DNA of 44,819 nucleotides from an uncultured Mycolicibacterium sp. (GTDB lineage Bacteria > Actinomycetota > Actinomycetes > Mycobacteriales > Mycobacteriaceae). The DNA lies in NCBI GenBank assembly GCA_945957405.1, contig CAMFLL010000013.1, positions 1-44,819 on the forward strand, in the 5' to 3' direction. Shown here one piece after another: positions 34,637 through 44,271 of the stretch. Below the pieces are notes generated by a model that was not told the origin of the DNA, searched no databases, and was given only the letters and a program-made list of their open reading frames with translations. Position numbers and translations under genes: made by a program. Numbering within the stretch: position 1 is the first letter of the stretch; each line of letters opens with the position of its first letter.

Positions 34637-35572
34637 ATGACGAGAACACGTTTCGGGGCGTTGGGAGCAGGCGGCCTCAACTGGGACAGCCTGCCGATGA
34701 AGCTGATGGCGGGCGGCAACGCGAAATTCTGGAATCCCGCCGATATCGACTTCAGCCGTGACCGCGCCGACTGGGAGGCGCTCAGTGAACCGGAGCGGGA
34801 TATCGCCACCCGGCTGTGCGCACAATTCGTCGCGGGCGAGGAGGCGGTCACCGAGGACATCCAGCCGTTCATGGACGCGATGCGTGCCGAGGGCCGGCTG
34901 GCCGACGAGATGTATCTGACGCAGTTCGCCTTCGAAGAGGCCAAGCACACGCAGGCGTTCCGGATGTGGCTCGACTCCGTCGGCATCACCGAGGACCTGC
35001 ACCCCTACGTCGACACCCCGACGTACCGGACCATCTTCTACGAGGAGCTGCCCGCGTCGTTGCACGCATTGAGCACCGATCCGTCACCGGCCGCGCAGGT
35101 GCGGGCCTCGGCGCTCTACAACCACGTGGTCGAGGGAATGATGGCGCTCACGGGCTACTACGCCTGGCACCGCATCTGTATCGACCGCGGCATCCTGCCG
35201 GGTATGCAGGAGCTGATCCGGCGGATCGGTGACGACGAACGGCGTCACATGGCCTGGGGCACGTTCACCTGCCGGCGGCACGTCGCCGCCGATGACGCCA
35301 ACTGGGCGGTGTTCGAGGCGCGGATGAACGAACTCATCCCGATCGCACTCACCAACACCGACGATTTCTTCGCTCCCTACGGCGAGGACATCCCGTTCGA
35401 CCTCACCAAGGACGAGTTCATGGCGTATGCCAGTGACAAGGGGATGCGGCGCTTCGGCACCATCAGCAGCGCCCGCGGACGGCCGTTGCAGGAGATCGAC
35501 GTCGACTATTCGCCGCTACAACTCGAGGACACGTTCGCCGACGAGGATGCCAGGGCGCTGGCCGGCGTGTGA
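34637..35572 (+). CDS. R2-like ligand-binding oxidase (Mn/Fe)
   Basis: 311 aa, homologue of M. tuberculosis Rv0233, the founding R2lox. Metal ligands by alignment to the known set: E68, E101, H104, E166, E201 and H204. The V71 and Y161 that form the Val-Tyr ether crosslink are both present (numbering one lower than Rv0233 after about residue 145). Binds a long-chain fatty acid at a Mn/Fe centre and activates oxygen; physiological reaction unknown. Despite older names it is not a ribonucleotide reductase subunit. ATG with GAGGAGG upstream; single gene, with a CRP-type site in front and an inverted repeat behind. Confidence 0.93.
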   Translation: MTRTRFGALGAGGLNWDSLPMKLMAGGNAKFWNPADIDFSRDRADWEALSEPERDIATRLCAQFVAGEEAVTEDIQPFMDAMRAEGRLADEMYLTQFAFEEAKHTQAFRMWLDSVGITEDLHPYVDTPTYRTIFYEELPASLHALSTDPSPAAQVRASALYNHVVEGMMALTGYYAWHRICIDRGILPGMQELIRRIGDDERRHMAWGTFTCRRHVAADDANWAVFEARMNELIPIALTNTDDFFAPYGEDIPFDLTKDEFMAYASDKGMRRFGTISSARGRPLQEIDVDYSPLQLEDTFADEDARALAGV

Positions 35573-35591
35573 TGTCGGGAGATCCCGCGCC

Positions 35592-35644
35592 AGCGCTCAC
35601 CTGCGTACTGTTTGCCGCCCCATTTTCGTACGCCAGTGAGCGCT
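35592..35644. repeat. 17-bp inverted repeat after the R2lox gene
   Basis: Arms 35592-35608 and 35628-35644 pair at 15 of 17 positions (AGCGCTCAC with GTGAGCGCT, then two mismatches, then GCGTAC with GTACGC), with a 19-nt loop. It could be the R2lox terminator. The right arm also forms the palindrome GTGAGCGCTCAC at 35636-35647, a TetR-operator-like shape. Confidence 0.55.
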
Positions 35645-35684
35645 CACGCGGCGAGACGTCCACGCAGGTAGGTTCGGGTCTCGT

Positions 35685-35714
35685 TTGAGACAGGTGTCAA
35701 CAGTTAGCTAGGCT
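35685..35714 (+). promoter_or_regulatory. Promoter with overlapping imperfect palindrome
   Basis: TTGAGA (35685-35690), 18 bases, TAGGCT (35709-35714). The -35 is the left end of TTGAGAC-AG-GTGTCAA (35685-35700), paired at six of seven positions. Drives the alpha/beta hydrolase gene at 35758. Confidence 0.45.
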
Positions 35715-35757
35715 TTACCGGCCACGGCAACGCCGCCGTGTCCGTGAGGAGCCTGCC

Positions 35758-36675
35758 TTGGTCGCTCAACTGCCGCCCAGCCGCCCCGTGATCGTGCGGG
35801 GCGCCGATGGCACCCGCCTGCACACCGAGGTCTTCGGCCCCGCCGACGGCTATCCGATAGTGCTGGCACACGGCATCACGTGCGCGATCAGGGTGTGGCG
35901 CGAGCAGATCGCCGACCTGTCCCGCGACCACCGGGTCATCGCGTACGACCACCGCGGACACGGCCGCAGCGGCGTCCCCCCGCGCGGTCACTACACCCTC
36001 AACCACCTGGCCGCCGACCTCGACGCCGTCCTGGAGGCGACTCTGGCGCCGGGCGAGCGGGCCGTCCTCGCCGGACATTCGATGGGTGGCATCGCCATCG
36101 AGGCCTGGTCGGAGCGTTACCGGCACAAGGTGCCCCGACGGGCCGACGGCGTGGCCCTGATCAACACCACGACCGGCAACATCGTCCGCCAGGTCAAACT
36201 GCTGCAGGTTGCGCCGCGACTGGCCGCGGGCCGGGTCGTGGTCGGCTCGCGCATCGTGCGGACCTTCGGCGGCATCCCCGTCCTGCGTGCCGTCGAGCGG
36301 CCCAGCAAGCGGTTCGTCGCGGCACTCGCCGTGGGGCGCGACGCCGACCCCGAGATCGCCGACTTCGTCTATGAGCTGTACGCGACGACACCGCCCGCGG
36401 GGCGTGGCGGATGCGCGCGCATGCTGCTCGAATCGATCGAGAACAACCACATCCGACTCGACGGACTGACCGTGCCGACGGTGGTGATCGGCAGCCAACG
36501 TGACCGGCTGCTGCCCATCGACTCGTCACGCCGGATCGCGCGGGCGGTGCCCAACCTGGTCGAGTTCGTCGAGTTGACCGGTGGGCACTGCGCCATCCTG
36601 GAGCGACCCGACGAGGTCAACGCCCGATTGCGTGCGCTGGCCGGCTCCGCCGCCGCGACGCGGCTCAGCTCCTGA
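35758..36675 (+). CDS. Alpha/beta hydrolase
   Basis: 305 aa, alpha/beta-hydrolase fold. HGITCAIRVW oxyanion region, YDHRGHGRSG, nucleophile Ser in AGHSMGGIA (about 109), acid Asp in SQRDRLLP, catalytic His in GGHCAILERPDEV. No signal peptide. TTG start chosen because GAGGAG lies 7 nt upstream and no ATG/GTG in frame is near. Substrate unknown; similar to esterases and haloperoxidase-like hydrolases. The 3' end overlaps the convergent hydrolase by 11 bases. Confidence 0.85.
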   Translation: MVAQLPPSRPVIVRGADGTRLHTEVFGPADGYPIVLAHGITCAIRVWREQIADLSRDHRVIAYDHRGHGRSGVPPRGHYTLNHLAADLDAVLEATLAPGERAVLAGHSMGGIAIEAWSERYRHKVPRRADGVALINTTTGNIVRQVKLLQVAPRLAAGRVVVGSRIVRTFGGIPVLRAVERPSKRFVAALAVGRDADPEIADFVYELYATTPPAGRGGCARMLLESIENNHIRLDGLTVPTVVIGSQRDRLLPIDSSRRIARAVPNLVEFVELTGGHCAILERPDEVNARLRALAGSAAATRLSS

Positions 36676-37678
36676 GCGGGTCGGGCACGCTCTGGTCCAC
36701 CAAGACCGCACCATCGGGCCGATCGCCCAGGGTCTGCAACGCGATGTCGGAGCCCTCGGTCGTGAGTCGGATGATTCGCGCCAACTCGGCGGGCGCGTCG
36801 CACTGCAGGTAGTGATCGGCTGTCGGGACCACCCAGTACCGGTTGCGTCCCGGTTTGTGTTTCAGATAGTTCTGCCAGACGTGGTTGGCGACCCGCAGCG
36901 GTGAGACGTTGTCGTGCACACCCCACACCAGCGTGGTGTCGACATCACTGGCCGAAAGCGCATCGAGCCACCGTGTCTCGTCGGCCGCGCGCTCGTGCAG
37001 GTATCGAATGGTGTCCGGGAGCACGCGGATGCCGTCATTGTGTGCGAAACATGCTGCCAGCGCGGCGATCTCGGGGTCGGTCGGGGTGCGCCGCGGCATG
37101 AAGGTGCTGGCTCCCAGTCCGGCGGCCAGCAGTTCGGGCGTGACGGCCGTCGCGGTGGCCCGGGCTGTGGTGTCGTCGAGCAGCGCCGTCTGGAAGGCGG
37201 TCAGATTGGCCAGCGGCAGGTAGATGTTGGCATTGGTCAGGAACACATCACGGGGCAGCAGTTGCGGATGGTCCTGCGCCAGCAGGCCCAGCGTGATCAT
37301 CCCGACGCTGCTGCCGCGATCGTGGACGAGCATTCGGTAGTCGCCGAGATGCCACACCTCGGTGATCGCGTGGACGAGCAGGCGCGCGTCGTCGTACAAC
37401 GAATAGCGGTAAGGCGCGGGTGGTTTCGATGACCAGCCGTAGCCGGGGAAGTCCAGCAGGAACAGTTCGTACTCGTCGGCCAGCTCGCGGCTGAGTGCGA
37501 AGAAGTCGATGCTCGAGGTGGGGAAACCGTGTACGCACACCAGGGCGGCCGCACCGGGTGTGCCGCACCGTCGGGTGAACACCTCGACCTCGTGGCCGGC
37601 ATTGTCGGCCGCGGTCGAGCGCCAGCGCACCGTTTCCGCACCCGAGCGCCACCGCCCGGCGATGTCTGTCCTGTTCAC
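36665..37678 (-). CDS. Alpha/beta hydrolase with Asp nucleophile (haloalkane dehalogenase/epoxide hydrolase-like)
   Basis: 337 aa from GTG overlapping the PhyH stop (GTGA); a longer reading upstream has no support. HGFPTSSIDF (HGxP oxyanion motif), DFPGYGWSSKP, and the nucleophile elbow VHDRGSSVG with Asp where esterases have Ser, as in epoxide hydrolases and haloalkane dehalogenases. Catalytic His probably in TADHYLQCDAP. Co-transcribed with a PhyH-type dioxygenase and an amine oxidase. Substrate unknown. Confidence 0.82.
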   Translation of the reverse strand: MNRTDIAGRWRSGAETVRWRSTAADNAGHEVEVFTRRCGTPGAAALVCVHGFPTSSIDFFALSRELADEYELFLLDFPGYGWSSKPPAPYRYSLYDDARLLVHAITEVWHLGDYRMLVHDRGSSVGMITLGLLAQDHPQLLPRDVFLTNANIYLPLANLTAFQTALLDDTTARATATAVTPELLAAGLGASTFMPRRTPTDPEIAALAACFAHNDGIRVLPDTIRYLHERAADETRWLDALSASDVDTTLVWGVHDNVSPLRVANHVWQNYLKHKPGRNRYWVVPTADHYLQCDAPAELARIIRLTTEGSDIALQTLGDRPDGAVLVDQSVPDPLRS

Positions 37679-38499
37679 CGCACGCGAAGCACCGGGAACA
37701 TCGGATCCTCCATCGGCGCTCCGGCGGCGATGCCCAGATTGTGCCGGGCGAAGTCGGGGGAGCACACCCAGTGGCGTGGGGCGTGCACCATGTCGTCGCC
37801 GAGGAAGCGCAGCGAGAACGCACGCCGGCGTTTCACTCCCGGCACGCCGTAGGAGTGGTGCAGCGTCAGCATGTGGAAGAACACCGCGTCGCCGGGTTCC
37901 ATCGCCCAGCCGCGGATGTCGTGATCACCGCGATGCCCCTCGATGTCGGGTATCTCCTCCAGTGACCCTTCCGGGAACCACTTCGCCTGCGCATCCATGA
38001 AGGTGCGCGGCATCAGCCAGCCGCCGAGGTGTGATCCGGCCAGGAACTCCAGCGTCGATTCGGCCGCCACCGGGTCCACCGGCATCCACATCGAGCAGTT
38101 CTGCAACCCGTCGACGTCGTAGTACGGCTGATCCTGGTGCCACGGCGTGACCTGCTGTGTCGCGGGCTCCTTGACCAGCATGTGATCGTGATACAGCCGC
38201 ACCACACTGCTGCCCATCAGGGCCCCGGCGACGTCGGCGGCCCGCGATTCGAATGCGATGCGGCCGAACTCCTCGATGCGCTGCCAGTTGCAGAAGTCTT
38301 CGACGAACCGTCCCGGGTCATCCGGCGAGCTCGCCACCTTGAACATCGGGCCCGGGTCGGCGAGGTTACGCTCGATCCCGCGTTCCACGAGCGTCACCTC
38401 GTCGGGTGAGAACAGGCCCCGCACGATCACCACACCGTCGGTGCGGAACTGCTCGACGGTCTGCGCATCGACCGCCGCGGCGTCCAGCGTCTTGGTCAT
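37675..38499 (-). CDS. Phytanoyl-CoA dioxygenase (PhyH) family protein
   Basis: 274 aa Fe(II)/2-oxoglutarate-dependent dioxygenase family. Iron ligands HQD in TPWHQDQPYYDVDG (about 121) and the distal His in TLHHSYGVPG; Arg for 2-oxoglutarate in RRRAFSLRFLGDD. ATG with TCGGAG upstream. Between an amine oxidase and a hydrolase on the same strand; hydroxylation of an unknown small or lipid substrate is expected. Confidence 0.85.
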   Translation of the reverse strand: MTKTLDAAAVDAQTVEQFRTDGVVIVRGLFSPDEVTLVERGIERNLADPGPMFKVASSPDDPGRFVEDFCNWQRIEEFGRIAFESRAADVAGALMGSSVVRLYHDHMLVKEPATQQVTPWHQDQPYYDVDGLQNCSMWMPVDPVAAESTLEFLAGSHLGGWLMPRTFMDAQAKWFPEGSLEEIPDIEGHRGDHDIRGWAMEPGDAVFFHMLTLHHSYGVPGVKRRRAFSLRFLGDDMVHAPRHWVCSPDFARHNLGIAAGAPMEDPMFPVLRVR

Positions 38500-38526
38500 G
38501 CTCCGACGGTAGCGACCGGGGCCCTC

Positions 38527-39882
38527 TCAGTGAGCGGAAATGGTGCGGTGGACTTCGCCGGCGGCCCGCAGCCCCGAACGCACCGCACCGTCCAGAAAGC
38601 CTGTCCATTCGTCCGCGGTCTCGGTGCCCGCCCAGAAGATCTGCCCGACGGGTGCGCTCAGCGCCGTGCCGACTGTGGTCCACGACCCCGGCGGTACCGC
38701 CGCCGTGGGCCCACCCGGGGCGAACTCTTCGGTACCCCAGCAGTGGTCCAGGTAGTCGATGGGGGAGGCGGCCTTCTCGCCGAACAATGTCGTGAAACCG
38801 GCCAGGGCGCGTTCGCGGCGCAGTTGCGGTGTCAGCGTGTCGAATTGGCGGGCGTCGACGAAACCCAGCAGCACACCGGGCCCGTCGTCGGACGAGGTGT
38901 GCGGGCTGACGTCGAACGTGATGAACACCGGGCCGGTGTCGGAGAGCGCCTCGCCGGAGTAACCGTCCGCGCGCCAGAACGGGGTGTCGTAGGCGGCGTA
39001 CGCCTTGCTCAGCCTGCCCTGCGGCCAAACATGTTGCAGCCGTTGGTGATCTGCAGGTAGCTCGGGGCTGAAGTCGATGGCCGCGCGGTGTTGGGGTGGT
39101 ACCGCCACCACCACGGCGCGCGCCCCGACGCTGCCGGCCGCCGACTCGACCGTCACACCGGCCTCGGTCTGCGTGACGCGGTGCACGGGCGCGTCGCACA
39201 CCACCCGCTCGCCCAGTTCCTCGGCCATCGTCACAGCGATCTGCTGTGTCCCGGCGGCGAACCGGTCCTGCTGCGCACCACCTGTGACATCGAGCATGCG
39301 GTCCAGCCCACCGGCGGCCTTCACATAGCGGACCGCGTGCAGCATCGACACATCATCGGGTTCGGCGCCCCAGGTGACGCGGGCCATGATCGCCATCAGA
39401 TCCCGGGTGGTCGACGACGCCCGCACCGAGCGCAGCCACGCGCCCAGCGACTGGCCGTCCAGTTTGTCGGCGTCGCGTGCGGTCCACGGCTGCGACACGG
39501 GCACGCCCCGGGCGACCCGGGCGAACTGCCAGCGCACACGGGCGACGTTGAGCAGACCGCCGAGCGACAGCGCCGGAACGGTGCCCGAATACGACCGCAC
39601 CCGGCCACGCCAGTTGATCAGGTTCTTGCCGGTGCAGTAGGTGGGAATGGTGGGGATGCCGAGTTCGGCCGCAAGCGCGAGCACCGCATCCTGGGTGGGA
39701 CCGACGAACGTGCCACCCAGGTCGACGGGTAGCCCCGCCACCGCGCCGGTGTGCGACCGGCCGCCCACGCGGTCACGGCCTTCCAGCACCAGCACGTCGT
39801 GACCGTGCCGGGCCAACCGCCTCGCGGCGGTCAGCCCCGCGAATCCCGCACCCACCACCACGACGTCAGCCCGCTCACGCAC
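38527..39882 (-). CDS. aofH: Flavin monoamine oxidase (AofH-like)
   Basis: 451 aa FAD amine oxidase. [40 protein letters not shown] (FAD) at the N terminus; C-terminal FAD segment [29 protein letters not shown]. Where mammalian MAO has SGGCY with the Cys bound to FAD, this protein has PGGPT, so FAD should be non-covalent. Homologue of Rv3170 (AofH), and other genes of that M. tuberculosis locus lie 2-5 kb away. GTG start. 27 bases before the PhyH gene. It could deaminate primary amines, but its substrate is not known. Confidence 0.88.
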   Translation of the reverse strand: MRERADVVVVGAGFAGLTAARRLARHGHDVLVLEGRDRVGGRSHTGAVAGLPVDLGGTFVGPTQDAVLALAAELGIPTIPTYCTGKNLINWRGRVRSYSGTVPALSLGGLLNVARVRWQFARVARGVPVSQPWTARDADKLDGQSLGAWLRSVRASSTTRDLMAIMARVTWGAEPDDVSMLHAVRYVKAAGGLDRMLDVTGGAQQDRFAAGTQQIAVTMAEELGERVVCDAPVHRVTQTEAGVTVESAAGSVGARAVVVAVPPQHRAAIDFSPELPADHQRLQHVWPQGRLSKAYAAYDTPFWRADGYSGEALSDTGPVFITFDVSPHTSSDDGPGVLLGFVDARQFDTLTPQLRRERALAGFTTLFGEKAASPIDYLDHCWGTEEFAPGGPTAAVPPGSWTTVGTALSAPVGQIFWAGTETADEWTGFLDGAVRSGLRAAGEVHRTISAH

Positions 39883-39900
39883 GCGCTCCAGTCAAGCGCA

Positions 39901-39906
39901 TAGGCT
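39901..39906 (+). promoter_or_regulatory. -10 element, leaderless LLM gene
   Basis: TAGGCT followed by 8 bases and the GTG start at 39915; no ribosome site, so the mRNA is probably leaderless. Confidence 0.4.
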
Positions 39907-39914
39907 CCCTGTTC

Positions 39915-40892
39915 GTGAAGATCTTGACCGCGTTGTCCGGTCCGACCGACGCCATCGATCGTGCTCGCGACCTGCGTGCGGCGGGTGCGGACGGGGTCTT
40001 CACTTTCGAAGGGCCCCACGACGTGTTCGCGCCGCTGACGCTGGCCGGCACCGTCGGCGGGCTCGACCTGATGACCAATGTGGCAATTGCCTTCCCCCGC
40101 AACCCGATTCACCTGGCCCACCAGGCCATCGATCACCAGCTGCTCAGCGGGGGCCGGTTCGCACTCGGGCTCGGCACGCAGATCCGCACCCAGATCGAGA
40201 AACGCTTCGGCGCGGACTTCGACCGGCCGGTGGCCAGAATGGTCGAACTGATCGCCGCGTTGCGGGCCATCTTCACGTCCTGGGACACCGGTGAGCGGCT
40301 GGACTTCCGGGGCGAGTTCTACACGCACACGTTGATGACCCCGAACTTCAGCCCCGGCCGCAATCCCCACGGCCCGCCACCGATCTACGTGGGTGCGCTC
40401 GGTCCACGACTGACCCGGGCCACCGCCGAGCATGCCGACGGGCTGCTGGTCATGCCGTTCGGGTCGAAGCGCTACCTGCACGACCACACCATGCCCGCCG
40501 TGCGCGCCGGGTTGGCCGCGAGCGGTCGTGACGCGGATCGGTTCGCGGTCATTCCGGAGATCATCGTCGCGCCCGGCGAACACCACGAGGCCACGCGGCG
40601 ACTGCTGGCGTTCTACGGGTCGACCCCGGCGTACAAGCCAGTTCTCGAGGCACACGGGTGGGGAGACCTGCAGCCAGAACTGCACACACTGTCCAAGCAG
40701 GGCCGCTGGCAGGAGATGGGCCGGTTGATCGACGACGACGTGCTGTGGACGATCGCAGCCGTCGGCTCGGCCACGGACATCGCGGCGCACATCCGGGACC
40801 GGGTCGACGGGTTGGCCGACACCGTCTGCATCTACTCGGGTGGCACACTCCCGGTGCACGCTCTGGCCGAGATCATCGACGCACTGCGGTAG
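39915..40892 (+). CDS. LLM-class F420-dependent oxidoreductase (TIGR03617-like)
   Basis: 325 aa luciferase-like monooxygenase fold, mycobacterial F420-type subfamily. Begins KILTALSGPTDAIDRARDLRAAGADGVFTFEGPHD; NVAIAFPRNPIHLAHQAIDHQLLSGGRFALGLGTQIRTQIEKRFG and PPIYVGALGPRLTRATAEHADGLLVMPF are typical. GTG start, apparently leaderless. Reaction and substrate unknown. Divergent from the amine oxidase by 32 bases; its stop lies in a small hairpin shared with the convergent quinone-oxidoreductase gene. Confidence 0.85.
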   Translation: MKILTALSGPTDAIDRARDLRAAGADGVFTFEGPHDVFAPLTLAGTVGGLDLMTNVAIAFPRNPIHLAHQAIDHQLLSGGRFALGLGTQIRTQIEKRFGADFDRPVARMVELIAALRAIFTSWDTGERLDFRGEFYTHTLMTPNFSPGRNPHGPPPIYVGALGPRLTRATAEHADGLLVMPFGSKRYLHDHTMPAVRAGLAASGRDADRFAVIPEIIVAPGEHHEATRRLLAFYGSTPAYKPVLEAHGWGDLQPELHTLSKQGRWQEMGRLIDDDVLWTIAAVGSATDIAAHIRDRVDGLADTVCIYSGGTLPVHALAEIIDALR

Positions 40893-40901
40893 TCACCGCA
40901 G
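40884..40901. terminator. Compact bidirectional hairpin holding both stop codons
   Basis: CTGCGGT-AGTC-ACCGCAG: 7-bp stem and 4-nt loop. The stops of the two convergent genes abut at 40892/40893 inside it. Confidence 0.5.
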
Positions 40902-41867
40902 CGTCAGCACCACCTTGCCGCGCGCGGTGCGGTTCTCCAGCGAGGCGATCGCGTCGCCGGCCCGCTCCAACGGGTGCACCTGTGGCTGCGGTGCCGTCAA
41001 CGTGCCCGACGACAGCAGTGGTTCCAGGTCGGCCCACTGCTCGCTCAGGTAACCCGGATGTGACAGCGTCCAGGCGCCCCAGCCGACACCCACGACATCG
41101 ACGTTGTTGAGCAGCAACCGATTCACCTTGACGGTCGGGATCTCACCGCCGGTGAAGCCGACCACCAGCAGCCGGCCACCGGGAGCGAGGCAGCGCAGCG
41201 AATCGGTGACCCGGTCGCCACCGACCGGGTCCAACACGATGTCGACGCCCTTACCGTCGGTGAGTGCCTTGACGGCATCCTTGAAACCGTCGGCGAGTAC
41301 CACCTCCTGGGCGCCGGCCGCCTTGGCGACGTCGATCTTGTCCTCGGTGGACACCACCGCAATGGTGCGTGCCGCGCCCAGCGCCGGTGCCAGGCGCAGG
41401 GTCGACGTGCCGATACCGCCGGCGGCGCCGTGCACCAGGACGGTTTCGCCGGGTTGCAGCCGGCCGCGGGTCCGCAGCCCGAAATGCACGGTGAGGTCGT
41501 TGAACAGGATCCCGGCACCGGCCTCGAAGGACACGTTGTCAGGCAGGGCGAACACCCGCTCGGGCGGTAGCACGACGACCTCGGCCATCCCGTCGGTGAT
41601 CATCGTCAGGCCGAGCACTCGGTCACCGGCGGACACGTGCGCGTCGGCAGGTGCGCTGCGCACGACACCCGCGACCTCGCCGCCAGGGGTGAACGGTGTG
41701 GTCGGCTTGTACTGGTAGAGGCCACGACTCAGCAGCGCGTCGGGGAAGGCCACCCCGGCGGCGTGCACGTCGATGACGACCGAGCCTTCCGGCACCGCCG
41801 GCTCGTCGACGTCGTTGAGTTCCACGGCCGCGGGCCCGTCGAGGCGGGTCACTTGAATCGCACGCAT
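40893..41867 (-). CDS. NADPH:quinone oxidoreductase-like protein (MDR superfamily)
   Basis: 324 aa, zinc-free medium-chain dehydrogenase/reductase. GVAFPDALLSRGLYQYKPTTPFTPGGEVAGVV, cofactor motif VLVHGAAGGIGTSTLRLA (about 144), VDIVLDPVGGDRV, and C-terminal RTARGKVVLTLR. Lacks zinc ligands. ATG start is apparently leaderless: minus-strand TAGAGT (41879-41874) ends 6 bases upstream. A long hairpin separates it from the Rv3169-like gene on the same strand. Confidence 0.88.
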   Translation of the reverse strand: MRAIQVTRLDGPAAVELNDVDEPAVPEGSVVIDVHAAGVAFPDALLSRGLYQYKPTTPFTPGGEVAGVVRSAPADAHVSAGDRVLGLTMITDGMAEVVVLPPERVFALPDNVSFEAGAGILFNDLTVHFGLRTRGRLQPGETVLVHGAAGGIGTSTLRLAPALGAARTIAVVSTEDKIDVAKAAGAQEVVLADGFKDAVKALTDGKGVDIVLDPVGGDRVTDSLRCLAPGGRLLVVGFTGGEIPTVKVNRLLLNNVDVVGVGWGAWTLSHPGYLSEQWADLEPLLSSGTLTAPQPQVHPLERAGDAIASLENRTARGKVVLTLR

Positions 41868-41876
41868 ACCCGGACT

Positions 41877-41935
41877 CTAGTGATTTGTGGAGTTTCAGCG
41901 GCGCTGACCGCCGGTGAAACTCCACAAATCGCTAG
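41877..41935 (-). terminator. Long 21-bp hairpin between the Rv3169-like and quinone-oxidoreductase genes
   Basis: Arms 41877-41897 and 41915-41935 pair at all 21 positions except one T/G wobble (core GATTTGTGGAGTTTCA). The 17-nt loop folds again (CGGCG/CGCCG). The arm includes the stop codon of the upstream gene at 41932-41934. Much longer and more AT-rich than other hairpins here, so it may be a dispersed repeat acting as terminator. Confidence 0.7.
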
Positions 41936-43073
41936 TCTGCGACGGTCAGCCAGTCGGCGAAACCGGACGGATCGTGGCGGCCCAGCGCGCCGTGTTCGAA
42001 CAGGCCCCAGCCCTCTTGCGTCGAACCGTCGGCGTCACGGCACACCGCTCGTCCGACGTGGTCGATGACGCCGAACCCGGCACGTCCGATGATCGCCGGA
42101 TCGGTCATGTCGTAGGTGAGCCGTTCGGTGAACTTCGCGCCCTTCCACATCCCGTGGATCCAATCCGAGTCGCCGCCGTAACCACCGCCGACGTGAATCG
42201 GCACCGGTAGCTTGGATTCCACCTCGAAGCGGAGCGCGCCACCGTGCTGGTCGGTCGCGTCGATGGTCGCACCGGTGGGAATGCGTGTGCCCGAGCGGTA
42301 GTGGATCTTTACCCGCGGCCAGCCGAGCTGTTCGATACGACCGTCCTTCCAGATCCGGGTGCAGTCGTTGAGCGAGCGGAATCCGCTGGGTTCCTCCTGG
42401 ATGATCAGCACGATCGAGAAGTGTTCGAAGGCGATCGGGACGTACAGCCACCACATTCCCTCGAAGGGCGGATCGGCGGGGCGGCCCGCGGGTTCGGCCT
42501 CGCCGATCGGCCGGATGCCCCAGGACCGGTCCCGGCTGCCGATCCACACCGACGGGTCGACGGTGATCATCTGGCCGTCGATCTCCAGATGTCCACTCCA
42601 GGAACCGAGTTGGGCGAAGCGCTGGGCATCCAGGGTGATGCGGGTGCCGGCGCGCAGGATGTGCCGCTGCTCCTGAACGACATCGAACAGGCCGTTCCAG
42701 GTGAGATCCGCTGCGATACCGTCAGTTTCGTCGAGGACGATCCGGAGCCGGTGCAGCGGTTCGCTGACCTCGACGCGATAATTGCCGACGTGCTGATGCA
42801 GCCGGTTCGAGTCGATGGCGTCGGAGAGGTGCACGGCCGTCTGGGTGTCGCCGCTTCCGCCGTATTTGCCGCCGCCGCGGCGGGCCACCAACAGGAACGC
42901 GTCCTTCACACCCAGGTTCGGGTAGTACCCGATACCGCTGATGACGAAGATGTCGCCGCTGCGGTCGTGGGCGTTGAAGTAGGACCGGTCGTAGAAGTTT
43001 CGGTCGGAGGATCCGGGCCAGGCGATGGGCTGTGGCAGCTGATGTACCGGGTATTCGTCCATCGGTCCCAACA

Positions 43074-43074
<1 letters not shown>
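41932..43074 (-). CDS. Rv3169-like conserved protein
   Basis: 380 aa soluble protein matching mycobacterial Rv3169 in size and gene order. Segments seen: RNFYDRSYFNAHDRSGDIFVISGIGYYPNLGVKDAFLLVARR, WSGHLEIDGQMITVDPSVWIGSRDRSWGIRPIG, MWWLYVPIAFEHFSIVLIIQEEPSGFR, and IGRAGFGVIDHVGRAVCRD. Rich in beta strands and aromatics; lipocalin/hydroxysteroid-binding-like folds are possible, but function is unknown. Start at 43074 (TGATG overlap with the kinase-like gene, GGAAGGA 7-13 nt upstream); ATG four codons later is possible. Often beside the Rv3168-like gene, suggesting a joint role. Confidence 0.8.
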
Positions 43075-44249
<1,175 letters not shown>

Positions 44250-44251
44250 TT

Positions 44252-44270
44252 ACGATACGGTAAGTAGCGT
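44252..44270. promoter_or_regulatory. Shared operator between the kinase-like and TetR genes
   Basis: ACGATAC-GGTAA-GTAGCGT, inverted repeat with six of seven pairs. It covers minus-strand TATCGT (44257-44252), a -10 for the kinase-like gene, and plus-strand TACGGT (44256-44261), a -10 for the TetR gene. Ends 1 base before the TetR ATG. Confidence 0.5.
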
Positions 44271-44271
44271 T

